Source of the DNA: Acanthopleuribacter pedis
GTDB taxonomy: Bacteria; Acidobacteriota; Holophagae; Acanthopleuribacterales; Acanthopleuribacteraceae
Length of the DNA stretch: 64,000 bases
Assembly: GCF_017377855.1 (NCBI RefSeq)
Contig: NZ_JAFREP010000007.1
Location: 124,001-188,000, forward strand
Direction: 5' to 3'
Numbering within the stretch: the stretch's first letter is position 1; every line of letters begins with the position of its first letter. Positions 55,506-63,887 of the stretch are shown in pieces. The position numbers and the translations under genes were made by a program. The notes below the pieces were generated by a model. It worked only from the letters and a program-made list of their open reading frames with translations. It had not been told where the DNA came from and did not search any database.

Positions 55506-58198
55506 TGGGTATCCCCAATCGGCGCGCTTGGCTGGTTCCCGAATACATCCAAAACTCCGCCATGGACAGCGGGCCCGCCGCCTTGATGGCTTTGTTTGCC
55601 GGTCTCAAAATCGATGTACGGCTCGATCAGTTGCGCCGACTCAGTCAAACCGAGGTCGACGGGACCGATCTTTCCGAGTTGGCGCGTTTGGCCGCCCGCT
55701 ACGGCGTGGTCCTTCAAGAAGAATACCTGCCGCTTGAATTCCTGTTTCTCGATCACGACGATACCGGGCCCTTGATTCTAAAAGCCCGCGGTGGCGGTGA
55801 AACCAACCACTTCTGTGTGTACTGGGGTGGGTTGGGCCGTCGTTTGCAAATTATGGACACCTTTCGCGGTCGTTATTGGCCCGAGGTGGGTGCCTTTCGC
55901 GAGCATCTGCGCGAGGAAGAACGCCTGATCGACGCCGAGGCTTGGCGTGTCTGGGCCGGCGACGTCGACTTTTTGCTGGCCCTGGAACGCTGTCATGAAT
56001 CGCTGGGCATTGCCCAGTCCGTGCGGGAACAGTTGCGCAAACGCGTGTTGGGTGGTTCGGATTGGTTCTGTCTGGCGGCCTTGGAAGCGGCCACCCGTTT
56101 GATGTTGAACTTCTGTAGTTGTGGTGCCTTAAAGCGGGGAGAACCCGCCGCGCGGGCGCTCGTGCAATTGTTTCAACGCTGCCTCGACCGGCCGCGCCAG
56201 GCCCTTGATTTGATTCCCCGCGAATATTGGAGTGTCGTTAGCGCGCCCCCCGACGCCACCGGGCGACCGCGGCTGCGCCAGCGCGGTATTTTGCTGCTTC
56301 GCCTCGTGGATGTTCGCCCCGTCCCGGAAGAACGCCGCAAAACCCAAACCAAAAGTGGCCCGGGCAATGCCGGGATGCCGCCCCCCTTCCGTTACCTGAT
56401 GCACTTGATGCTGGCAGACGGTTGGTTCCTGCCCGTCTTGTACCTGGTCTCGCTGGCCGTGCTCGCCATGGGCACCATCATTGAGGCACTGCTGTTTCGC
56501 GGATTACTGGACATGGGCTTGCACCTCACCGCCGGCCAGCGGTTTGTCGGGATTTCGATCATTCTGTTTTTCCTGATTGTGCAGCTCGTTCTCCAGTTTC
56601 TCATCACCCAGGTGCGTTTGCGGATTGGTGGCAAGATTGAGAGCCGTCTGCGTATGGCCTTTTTGTCAAAACTCCCCCGTCTCGGCAATAACTACCTGAG
56701 TACGCTCTCGCTTGGCGACATTTCCGAGCGGTGCCACAGCGTGACCGATATTCGCCAGATCTCCTCCGTGTTGAGCCGCATTGTGAACAATGGGTTCGGC
56801 CTGTTGCTCACCACCGCCGGCCTGATTTGGCTGGATCCCAAGGTCGCCGTGCCCGCCGTCGTCGGTACCAGTTTGTTTTTGATTTTGCCACCTGCTTTGG
56901 CGCCCTACCTCTCCGTGCCCGACATGCGCAACCGCACCCACGGCGGTAGCCTGACCACCTATTACTTGGATGCGTTGCAGGGTTTGATTGCCTGTCGCAG
57001 TCTCGGGGCCGAGGGGGCCGTCGCCCGTGAACACGACCGCTTGCTGGGGGAATGGACCCGTTCCGGCCGCGCGCTGCAATGGCGCGCCGTGTGGTTTGAG
57101 GGGGCGACCACCTTGTCCGGCTACGCCCTTGCCGCCACCTTGGTTGTTCTCCACCTGCAGACCGACGCCGCCCAAGCCGGTTCCGTGCTGTTGTTTGCCT
57201 ATTGGGCCCTGCGCGTGCCCGTCGTTGGTGAAACCCTGATCGCCGGTATTCGCGGTTATCCCGGCATTCGCAACCGAACATTACGGCTGATGGAGGCCGT
57301 GTTCGCCGACGAAGAAAACTTCGTCGAACCCACCGAGGCCACCTACGATCCGCGCATGCAAATGGAGACCGTACCGGGTGTTGCCGTGAGTTTCCGCGAC
57401 GTCTCCGTGAAGGCCAGCGGACAAACCATCCTCAAAGACGTCCATGTTGAGTTGGCGCGCGGGGAGCAAGTGGCTTTGGTTGGGCCGTCCGGTGCCGGGA
57501 AATCAACCCTGGCCAATTTGCTGTTGGGTACGGTCCAGCCCCAGGCCGGCCGGGTTTTGGTGGAAGGTAATATGCTCGACGGCGAGGAGTTGGAGCAGCT
57601 GCGCCAAACCACCGCTTGGGTCAGTCCCGAGGTTCATCTTTGGAACAAAACCTTGTTGGAAAACCTGCAATACGGTTCCGATGAGTCCGTCCGTCTTTCC
57701 CTCGCCGAGGTTTTTGAAAAATCTCAGCTTTACGATGTTCTGGAAGGATTGCCACAAGGCTTGCAGACCGAGTTGGGCGAGGAAGGGACCTTCATTTCCG
57801 GCGGCGAGGGGGCCCGGGTGCGCCTGGGTCGCGGCATGATGCGTCCCTTGGCCCGACTCGTCATTTTGGACGAGCCGTTTCGCGGTCTTGACCGCCATTC
57901 GCGGCAACGGTTGCTGACCGCGGTGCGCCGTTGGTGGCCCCAGGCTACTTTGCTTTTTATTACCCACGACGTGCGCGAGGCCATGTCTTTTAAACGCGTG
58001 CTGGTGATGCGTGACGGGACTTTGGCCGAGGACGGCGATCCACGCGTGCTCGTTAAACAGAAAGGCAGCCGTCTCAACCAACTGATCCAGGCCGAGGAAT
58101 GGCTGGAAAAAGAAATATGGCAATCCCCGAGTTGGCGTCGCGAATTCCTGGAAAAAGGAACCTTGGTCGATAAAAACGCCGCGGGGGACACCCCATGA
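55505..58198 (+). CDS. ABC exporter 1 with degenerate C39 peptidase domain (NHLM/NHLP ABC1-like)
   Basis: 897 residues. The N-terminal 140 residues fold like a C39 bacteriocin-processing peptidase (VPEYIQNSAMDSGPAALMAL ... NHFCVYWGG ... IMDTFRG). The catalytic Cys of the usual D-C-G-P-A is Ser22, while the His and Asp positions remain. Then come an inserted helical part, about six membrane segments (about 300-600) and the ATPase: Walker A GPSGAGKST (about 661), signature SGGEGARV (about 765, non-standard) and Walker B LVILDEP (about 786). It is likely to bind or export a leader peptide without classical Cys cleavage. It is coupled to the next gene by ATGA. Confidence 0.85.
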   Translation: MGIPNRRAWLVPEYIQNSAMDSGPAALMALFAGLKIDVRLDQLRRLSQTEVDGTDLSELARLAARYGVVLQEEYLPLEFLFLDHDDTGPLILKARGGGETNHFCVYWGGLGRRLQIMDTFRGRYWPEVGAFREHLREEERLIDAEAWRVWAGDVDFLLALERCHESLGIAQSVREQLRKRVLGGSDWFCLAALEAATRLMLNFCSCGALKRGEPAARALVQLFQRCLDRPRQALDLIPREYWSVVSAPPDATGRPRLRQRGILLLRLVDVRPVPEERRKTQTKSGPGNAGMPPPFRYLMHLMLADGWFLPVLYLVSLAVLAMGTIIEALLFRGLLDMGLHLTAGQRFVGISIILFFLIVQLVLQFLITQVRLRIGGKIESRLRMAFLSKLPRLGNNYLSTLSLGDISERCHSVTDIRQISSVLSRIVNNGFGLLLTTAGLIWLDPKVAVPAVVGTSLFLILPPALAPYLSVPDMRNRTHGGSLTTYYLDALQGLIACRSLGAEGAVAREHDRLLGEWTRSGRALQWRAVWFEGATTLSGYALAATLVVLHLQTDAAQAGSVLLFAYWALRVPVVGETLIAGIRGYPGIRNRTLRLMEAVFADEENFVEPTEATYDPRMQMETVPGVAVSFRDVSVKASGQTILKDVHVELARGEQVALVGPSGAGKSTLANLLLGTVQPQAGRVLVEGNMLDGEELEQLRQTTAWVSPEVHLWNKTLLENLQYGSDESVRLSLAEVFEKSQLYDVLEGLPQGLQTELGEEGTFISGGEGARVRLGRGMMRPLARLVILDEPFRGLDRHSRQRLLTAVRRWWPQATLLFITHDVREAMSFKRVLVMRDGTLAEDGDPRVLVKQKGSRLNQLIQAEEWLEKEIWQSPSWRREFLEKGTLVDKNAAGDTP

Positions 58199-60351
58199 GC
58201 GCCAACAAAATCATCGACAACTACCGCGAATGGACCTGGCCGTTGGACAAACTCGGCGATTGCCTTGAGATGATGGCGCGCGAATCCGGCCTGGCCCCCA
58301 AACTGGTGCAGGCCCCCCACATGCCGCTCAGCGTCCTGGAGGCGGGCCGCGAGAGTCGTGATCGCTGGGTTGAGGGGGCCGCGCGTTGGCTCCGTGTCGA
58401 GACCGAGGCTGTCACCGTTACCTTCCACCATTTGCAACACTTCCTCCAAACCGGCGGACCCGCAATTCTCGAACTTCAAATCAACGGCCGCTTGCGTTAC
58501 CTCGCTGTATCCCGCGGCACCCGACGCACCGTTTTTGTGTTGGGCCCCAACGGACAAACCTTGCGCTTACCCGTTCTCCAGATGGTGCGTTGGTTTGAAG
58601 ACCTCCATTGTCGTGAAAACGAGGATCTTGGCGAAACCGTGTTTGAGGTCGTTGGGATACCCGATCACAAACGCGCCGAGGCTCGTGCGCGCATGGCTCG
58701 CGCCAAATTGGCCCAACAAAGCCTACCGCGCGTCTGGATGCTGCGGCTTCCCGCTCAGGCGCCGCTGTGGAAACACCTGCGCCACGCGCGTCTGTGGCAT
58801 CATTGCAGCGCCTTGCTGCTTTTTTACACCATTAGCCATTTGCTTTATGTGGGTTCCTGGTGGGTTCTCATTGAAGCCGTGCTCAACGGCCGTCTCGATT
58901 CCGCCACCGTTCTGGCTTGGGTTTTTATGTTGTTTTCCATCATCCCCTTTACCATGCTGGCGAGTTGGGCGCAGGGCATGGTTTCGCTCGGTTTGGGCGG
59001 CGTGTTCAAGGAACGGCTGTTGCGCGGTATCCAACGCTTGGAACCCGAGGAAATCCGCGGCCGCGGTTGGGGCCAACTTTTGGGATTGGTGCTTGAATCG
59101 CGTACCTTCGAGTCGCTTTCTCTAAATGCCGGTTTCGCCGCGCTGTTTTCGCTGGTTGAACTTGGGATTGCCATGACCCTGTTGTTTCGTGCCGATGCCT
59201 GGTGGCTCGGCTGGTTGTTGGTTTTGTGGTTGATCCCCATCAGTTTTTTCTTCCAAAACTTTGCCAATCGTTGGCAGCGCTGGACCGACATGCGCCTGCA
59301 AATGACCAACGACCTGGTCGAAGCCATTAACGGTCACCAAACCCGCTTGGCCCAAGAAAACCGCAACCGCTGGCACGTTGACGAGGACTGGACCCTGTCC
59401 CGTTATTTCCAACTCTCGCTCAATATGGAACTCCACGGCTACCTACTGATGAATTTCAGCAGCCGCGGCTGGCTTGTACTGGGGATTGGTGGTTTGGTTC
59501 CGCTTTACGCCTGGTACGACCCCACCGCCGAGGCCGTTGTTTTTAGCCTGGGCGGCATCTTGCTTGCATTCCGCGCCCTGTTCAAGCAACGCAATGGGTT
59601 TCTCAGCCTGGTTAGCGCCCTCAACGCCTGGCAGAACACGTTGCCGTTGATGAAAGCCGCCGGTCGCAGCCCCGTTGTTTCGCACCCCTCGCGCGAACTT
59701 TCGCCGGTGGACCTGAGCGCGAGCATCCGCCGTCGCAACGTGTTGCTGGAGGCCCATGACGTCGTGTTCCGTTACTCGCGCACCGGCCAAACCATGCTGC
59801 GCATCCCCAATTTCCGCATTCGTGAGGGCGACCGCGTGCTGATCGAAGGACCCTCGGGCAGTGGGAAAAGCACCTTTGCCGCGCTCATGATGGGCCTGCG
59901 TTTCCCGGAATCGGGCCTGTTGTTGATTCACGGTCTCGACTACCACACCTTGGGTGACCTGGGTTGGCGGGCCAGGGTTGCGGGCGCCCCGCAATTCCAT
60001 GTCAACCACCTATTCAGCGGCTCCCTGGCCTACAACCTGTTGATGGGCCGCCATTGGCCGCCACTCGCCGAGGATTTAGCCGAGGCCGAGGAAATTTGCG
60101 AAGAGCTGGGCTTGCGTCCGCTGCTGAGCCGCATGCCCGCGGGTTTGATGCAGCTTGTCGGCGGCAACGGTGGCTGGCGCCTTTCCCACGGCGAAGCCAG
60201 CCGCGTGTTCATCGCCCGCGCGCTGCTGCAAAACGCGGAGATCCTCATTCTAGACGAGAGTTTCGCGGCCCTCGACCCAGAAACCTTGAGCCAAGCCATG
60301 GCCTGCGTCTTCCGCCGCGCCCGCACCCTGATCGTCATCGCTCACCCGTAG
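58195..60351 (+). CDS. ABC exporter 2 (NHLM/NHLP ABC2-like)
   Basis: 718 residues. About 190 residues of unrecognised N-terminal domain precede six membrane segments (about 200-480) and an ATPase domain: Walker A GPSGSGKST (about 551), signature LSHGEASRV (about 663), Walker B ILILDES (about 683) and the H-loop VIAHP at the very C-terminus, so the chain ends earlier than in typical ABC proteins. HlyD plus two unlike ABC proteins in this order is the NHLM/NHLP-type peptide export arrangement. The cargo is not evident. Confidence 0.85.
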   Translation: MSANKIIDNYREWTWPLDKLGDCLEMMARESGLAPKLVQAPHMPLSVLEAGRESRDRWVEGAARWLRVETEAVTVTFHHLQHFLQTGGPAILELQINGRLRYLAVSRGTRRTVFVLGPNGQTLRLPVLQMVRWFEDLHCRENEDLGETVFEVVGIPDHKRAEARARMARAKLAQQSLPRVWMLRLPAQAPLWKHLRHARLWHHCSALLLFYTISHLLYVGSWWVLIEAVLNGRLDSATVLAWVFMLFSIIPFTMLASWAQGMVSLGLGGVFKERLLRGIQRLEPEEIRGRGWGQLLGLVLESRTFESLSLNAGFAALFSLVELGIAMTLLFRADAWWLGWLLVLWLIPISFFFQNFANRWQRWTDMRLQMTNDLVEAINGHQTRLAQENRNRWHVDEDWTLSRYFQLSLNMELHGYLLMNFSSRGWLVLGIGGLVPLYAWYDPTAEAVVFSLGGILLAFRALFKQRNGFLSLVSALNAWQNTLPLMKAAGRSPVVSHPSRELSPVDLSASIRRRNVLLEAHDVVFRYSRTGQTMLRIPNFRIREGDRVLIEGPSGSGKSTFAALMMGLRFPESGLLLIHGLDYHTLGDLGWRARVAGAPQFHVNHLFSGSLAYNLLMGRHWPPLAEDLAEAEEICEELGLRPLLSRMPAGLMQLVGGNGGWRLSHGEASRVFIARALLQNAEILILDESFAALDPETLSQAMACVFRRARTLIVIAHP

Positions 60352-60421
60352 CTAAGTTTTTTGAAATGCGTGGCTTGGTGGTTTTTTTAGTTCAGGGAAA
60401 CTTACTTGGCCCTGTCTCGAA

Positions 60422-60451
60422 TTGACCTTGTTATACGTATGTGGGTATAAT
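60422..60451 (+). promoter_or_regulatory. Sigma-70-type promoter of the unknown three-gene cassette
   Basis: TTGACC, an 18-bp spacer, then TATAAT (60446-60451), 44 bp before the first ATG. It is the clearest vegetative promoter in the window and shows that the cassette is transcribed separately from the exporter. Confidence 0.78.
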
Positions 60452-60494
60452 TCTTTTACCCCTTTTACAGAATCAGCAGGAGTGAGAGGTAGAA

Positions 60495-60737
60495 ATGAGC
60501 CTACAGGAACTCGATCAGGCAAGCCGCTCAAAACTGATTGCGCCCGACGGCCAACGCCTTAAATCGATTGAAGACTTTCAGAGTGATGTTGAGGCCTATT
60601 TTAATTACCTGTCGTCATTTGATATCCATGGAATTATGAAAAAGAGCTCAAAAGAAATGAGTCCTGCTGAATATTTTATTAAGACACATTATGTTGTTTA
60701 TTCAGAGGTTCGGGAGTTGAATCGGGTTTGCCGGTGA
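60495..60737 (+). CDS. Small unrecognised protein, first gene of the AT-richer cassette
   Basis: 80 residues, hydrophilic and mostly helical (SIEDFQSDVEAYFNYLSS), without signal peptide, membrane segment or double-glycine leader. An AGGAG lies upstream of the ATG. Base composition is clearly more AT-rich than the exporter genes next to it. As the short gene beside a peptide exporter it could be a cargo, but I see no leader of known type. Confidence 0.55.
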   Translation: MSLQELDQASRSKLIAPDGQRLKSIEDFQSDVEAYFNYLSSFDIHGIMKKSSKEMSPAEYFIKTHYVVYSEVRELNRVCR

Positions 60738-60824
60738 ATTTTGTTTCTTTTAAGCAGGAAAGGTTTTTCTGGTCTTGTTTGAGTATTCCGGTTTTTTTTA
60801 GGTTATTATCGCAGGAGCGCGCAC

Positions 60825-61424
60825 TTGGTTGTCTCGATCTCCGATTATTGGCAATCCATCGACTTTGAGATGAAAATCGAGCTCTATCGAAGTTACTTGT
60901 TTGTCGGACACTGCTACTTCTTAAAGCGCTACCTTGCGCAAGGTGCCATATTCACGGAACGTCGCCTCTCCATTGGTGCGATCCATGTAAACACTTGTTC
61001 TGAGAGTCTAAAGGCTTTGGAACGCGCTGCCCGGAACTATGACATCGAATTCGATGATGATGTCCTGGAATTAAAGGGACGCGCTTTTGCCGCCTTTTTT
61101 GACGCATCTCTTTTAACTATTCTAATGCATGAAGCTTTAACGATGTCGGATGTTCGAAAACTCTTTAAAAGTTCAAGGATTTATTATACTGAAGAACATC
61201 GCACGGAACCTATGGCGGTTTGGTTTCCTGCCACATTGCGTTCTTCTAAAGATTTTGATGAACGACGAGATGGGCTCACTCTGCACAACCTTGTTACTTA
61301 TGCCAAACAACTACCTAAAGACGATTCTTCTTTGATGCGGGAACGAATTTTGACAGCGCTAAAGAACGTTCAACCTTTTTCTTATCCTCGACTCTTTATA
61401 GCAATGTTAGACACGTTAAGTTGA
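60825..61424 (+). CDS. Unrecognised protein, second gene of the AT-richer cassette
   Basis: 199 residues, soluble, alpha-helical in appearance (FEMKIELYRSYLFVGHCYFLKR; ESLKALERAARNYDIEF; LLTILMHEALTMSDVRKLF). Start TTG at 60825 with AGGAG seven bases upstream. There is no family I recognise and no membrane segment. It lies 87 bp after the first cassette gene and 16 bp before the third, on the same strand. Confidence 0.6.
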   Translation: MVVSISDYWQSIDFEMKIELYRSYLFVGHCYFLKRYLAQGAIFTERRLSIGAIHVNTCSESLKALERAARNYDIEFDDDVLELKGRAFAAFFDASLLTILMHEALTMSDVRKLFKSSRIYYTEEHRTEPMAVWFPATLRSSKDFDERRDGLTLHNLVTYAKQLPKDDSSLMRERILTALKNVQPFSYPRLFIAMLDTLS

Positions 61425-61440
61425 TTGAAAGCGAGGCATT

Positions 61441-61902
61441 GTGACCTTAATCGATGGTTATGTATGGCAATTTCTCAATGCGGAACAACGTTGCGATCTC
61501 AACATTTCGATCAACCCCAGCCAGGAGCCGGTGCTTCATGATTTGCTTGCTGCCGAAACGTTTGCCCATGTTGTTTACCTTCGCTTCAGGAAGCTCCCCA
61601 AAAACAGCCCGCGCCATCATGATGATGTCGTGGCGCTTGAGGAGCGGTCTCATCTAATCGATCTAGAAAGCCTGCAGATAACCATTGATCCCGACCTCAC
61701 CGGTTTGATTCGGGGCGTCGTTAAGAAGCATGAATCTCATCTTCAAATGCATCCGCTTTGGATTAATGGTTTCGTTGGCGGTATCAATGAGTGCCAAGAG
61801 AATGCATACATCTTCGAAACAAAGATTCCGCTTCTTACGGAGCAGGGCGAGGGGCATATTTTTTATTGGACCTGGTACCGAAAGGAAGTCATTTTCTTGT
61901 GA
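61441..61902 (+). CDS. Unrecognised protein, third gene of the AT-richer cassette
   Basis: 153 residues from a GTG start with GCGAGG upstream. It has an alpha/beta look with a histidine-rich loop (KNSPRHHDDVVALEERSH) and a Trp-rich end (GHIFYWTWYRKEVIFL). No recognised domain. The stop is only a few bases before repeat copy E, which may mark the cassette's right edge. Confidence 0.6.
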   Translation: MTLIDGYVWQFLNAEQRCDLNISINPSQEPVLHDLLAAETFAHVVYLRFRKLPKNSPRHHDDVVALEERSHLIDLESLQITIDPDLTGLIRGVVKKHESHLQMHPLWINGFVGGINECQENAYIFETKIPLLTEQGEGHIFYWTWYRKEVIFL

Positions 61903-61908
61903 AGGCCC

Positions 61909-62112
61909 GGCCCGCCCTTTTCCTAAGGAGATCTGCTACCTGGCAACCCTCGCGATGACCAGGGGACGGCCTTTCGCATCACTCGGTCGAACCGCCTTCG
62001 TCTCAACTGCTCCGCCGAAAGTATGACCCCTGTGATGTCTTTCGGGTTTCATCTTCTTACGCGCAAGGCTTTCAGTTTCTCGCGACGAATTCTTGTGAGA
62101 AATGCGGGCTGG
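61909..62112 (-). repeat. MITE-like inverted-repeat element, copy E (inverted)
   Basis: Full-length but diverged copy in the opposite orientation to A-D. Read on the minus strand it starts AGCCCGCATTTCTCACAAG, continues TCGCGAGAAACTGAAAGCC, and has ATCACAGGGGTC and GACGAAGGCGGTTCGACCGAG as in copy B. The other end (CCCGCCCTTTTCCTAAGGAG) is eroded. Confidence 0.75.
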
Positions 62113-62403
62113 GTCTGTTTTGTGGGTCGGGGCGGAGCGGGCTCGCCTGCCTTTTTCTGTATGTGTCGGCGTCGGCGCGCCGAGACGAACGCGCCCAAAA
62201 ACAACCCGCCACTACCCGGTGTTCGCCGTGGTAGGGGGCAGGGTGCCCTGTCTTGATTGGGAAACGATGTTGTTCGCATTCTGAATACCTCGCGGCGCTC
62301 CCCGGTTCCCGAATGGCGAACAGGCTGTTTGGGGAAGCAAACAAATCACCGTGTCCACGCGGGATTTTGGCCGGAAATTCCCCCAAATTGGGTGTTTTCA
62401 AAG
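62113..62403. other. Non-coding region upstream of the hcp promoter
   Basis: About 290 bp between repeat copy E and the sigma-54-type promoter, with no credible gene. Enhancer sites for a sigma-54 activator would be expected here, but I cannot identify them. Confidence 0.35.
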
Positions 62404-62420
62404 TTGGCACGGTGCCTGCA
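62404..62420 (+). promoter_or_regulatory. Sigma-54 (RpoN)-type promoter of hcp
   Basis: TTGGCAC-N5-CTGCA has the invariant GG (62406-62407) and GC (62418-62419) exactly ten bases apart, matching the -24/-12 consensus TGGCAC-N5-TTGCA except for one base. It lies about 45 bp before the hcp start codon, allowing a leader of about 33 nt. Confidence 0.72.
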
Positions 62421-62464
62421 TTAATGCCTCAACGTCGAAACGAACTTTTTGAGGAGAATCCCCC

Positions 62465-62935
62465 ATGACTGTTTATTCTTTTATCAACTGCGGCGCCATC
62501 CCCGGCAAAGAAGCAGAAACCGGCCACGAAGCCCACATCCGCGTTCACGAATTGCACCTCAGCTCCAACTTGCCTGTTTCCGAGTTGGACAACAAAGTTA
62601 AATCCAAGCGTTCACGTCAGCCTTTGACCTACGTTTCTGAAATGGGCAAGCACACGCCCGTTACGTTCCAACACCTGTTCAACAACGTTGAAATCCCCGA
62701 GTTGGAGTGCTTGTTCTACCGCCCCGACATCACCAACGGCGACATGGTCAACTACTTCACCATCAAGTTTAAGCGTTTGAAAGTCGTTTACTCCGGCGTC
62801 ACCAAGCGCAATGTGTACCTGCCCGACAGCGACAGCTTCCCCGATGAGCACACCACCAAAATGGTTTACGGCAACGTTGTTTACAGCTACAACGAAGACG
62901 GCATCGAAGCTGAAGACGAAGTCAACGATCACTAG
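62465..62935 (+). CDS. hcp: Hcp-family type VI secretion tube protein
   Basis: 156 residues, no signal peptide. The pattern follows Hcp/TssD: an N-terminal strand and then the exposed loop (HEAHIRVHELHLSSNL), the central TPVTFQHLFNNVEIPELECLFYRP, and the C-terminal sheet YFTIKFKRLKVVYSGVTKR ... KMVYGNVVYSYNEDG. Hcp stacks in hexameric rings to form the injected tube and can carry effectors. GAGGAG precedes the ATG. It is a monocistronic unit with a sigma-54-type promoter and a strong terminator. No other T6SS gene is in the window. Confidence 0.72.
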   Translation: MTVYSFINCGAIPGKEAETGHEAHIRVHELHLSSNLPVSELDNKVKSKRSRQPLTYVSEMGKHTPVTFQHLFNNVEIPELECLFYRPDITNGDMVNYFTIKFKRLKVVYSGVTKRNVYLPDSDSFPDEHTTKMVYGNVVYSYNEDGIEAEDEVNDH

Positions 62936-63026
62936 ATCGCTGCCCGCGAGTGTTTCCTGTGAACCTTGCAGCGTCGGCTTAATTTGAAACCCCTTATCGG
63001 TTTCCCGACGTACCACGCATCCTATA

Positions 63027-63056
63027 AAAAGGCCCCGGCTAAAACCGGGGCCTTTT
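63027..63056. terminator. Bidirectional terminator between hcp and the next gene
   Basis: A perfect 12-bp stem AAAAGGCCCCGG/CCGGGGCCTTTT with a 6-nt loop. The A and T ends serve both strands, fitting two convergent genes. Confidence 0.93.
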
Positions 63057-63125
63057 CACGTTTAAGTGGGCGCAAACCCTGGTGAAGAAGGTTGTACCAA
63101 CGGGAGCCGGCCGACTTTGGCTGGT

Positions 63126-63887
63126 TTAATCGTTGGGGATGCCGAGGCTCTGTTCTACGGCCCGCGTTGCTTCCAAATGGCGTTGGGTTTGGGTGGCGAG
63201 CTCCTGGAGGTGTTGTTGGAAAGTGGAACTGATTTCGGTCCATAGGGTGAGCACCTGCAAATAGGTGTCGAAGGGGGTGATGCGATCGGCCGCCAAGGGT
63301 TGGGCGATGTTTGCGGCGGCCTCGGCGAGGCCTTCCAATTGGGCGATAACGACTGCTTCTTGGTCCCAGACCGCGCGCTGTTCTTCGAGGGTATCGGCCA
63401 CGGCGGTTAAACGTTGCAACAAGGCGTCGGCAATGGTCGGTGCTTCATGGGTGGCGAGCAAGTCGGTGATGGTTTCCAGGGAGAGTGCATAGGCGATGAG
63501 CCATTGGCGGCTGTCGACCAAAAAGGTGAGATTGGCGTGCATGCGTGGATGGGTGGCCAGGTTCATATCGGCCAACCGGCGCGCGAGGATCAATGGGTCG
63601 GGGTTGTTTTCGGCGGGCGGGTCCTCCGCGGCCGAGGATTCACCTGCTTGGATTTGGGCTTGAACTGTTTCGCTTTGCGCGGCCACGGATTTGGCCAATT
63701 GGAGGGAAAGGTTGCGCAGCACTTTGAGGTCGGCAACCAGGGAAAGGGCCGAGGTCGTCAGGGTTTCGCTCAAGGTCGTTGCCGCTTCGAAAGCGGGTAG
63801 GTCCGCGATGATGGGATTGCGGTTTAATGCATGGGCGTTTGCGCGGGCCTTTTCCAAGCGAAGTCGCATCGATTTCAGGAGTTTCAT
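63126..63887 (-). CDS. Unrecognised helical protein
   Basis: 253 residues, almost wholly alpha-helical with heptad-like stretches (SLVADLKVLRNLSLQLAKSVAAQ; LLQRLTAVADTLEEQRAVW; FQQHLQELATQTQRHLEATRAVEQ). There is no signal peptide or membrane segment. The open frame extends 33 codons further upstream, but the ATG at 63887, beginning MKLLKSMRLRLEKA, is the more natural start with AAAGGA upstream. It is convergent with hcp; a T6SS link is possible but unsupported. Confidence 0.6.
   Translation of the reverse strand: MKLLKSMRLRLEKARANAHALNRNPIIADLPAFEAATTLSETLTTSALSLVADLKVLRNLSLQLAKSVAAQSETVQAQIQAGESSAAEDPPAENNPDPLILARRLADMNLATHPRMHANLTFLVDSRQWLIAYALSLETITDLLATHEAPTIADALLQRLTAVADTLEEQRAVWDQEAVVIAQLEGLAEAAANIAQPLAADRITPFDTYLQVLTLWTEISSTFQQHLQELATQTQRHLEATRAVEQSLGIPND

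Noticed and set aside
60495..60737. Nitrile-hydratase-leader or double-glycine precursor peptide
   Set aside because: Neither the NHLP leader pattern nor a GG cleavage motif is visible in the 80-residue protein, so no cargo assignment is made.
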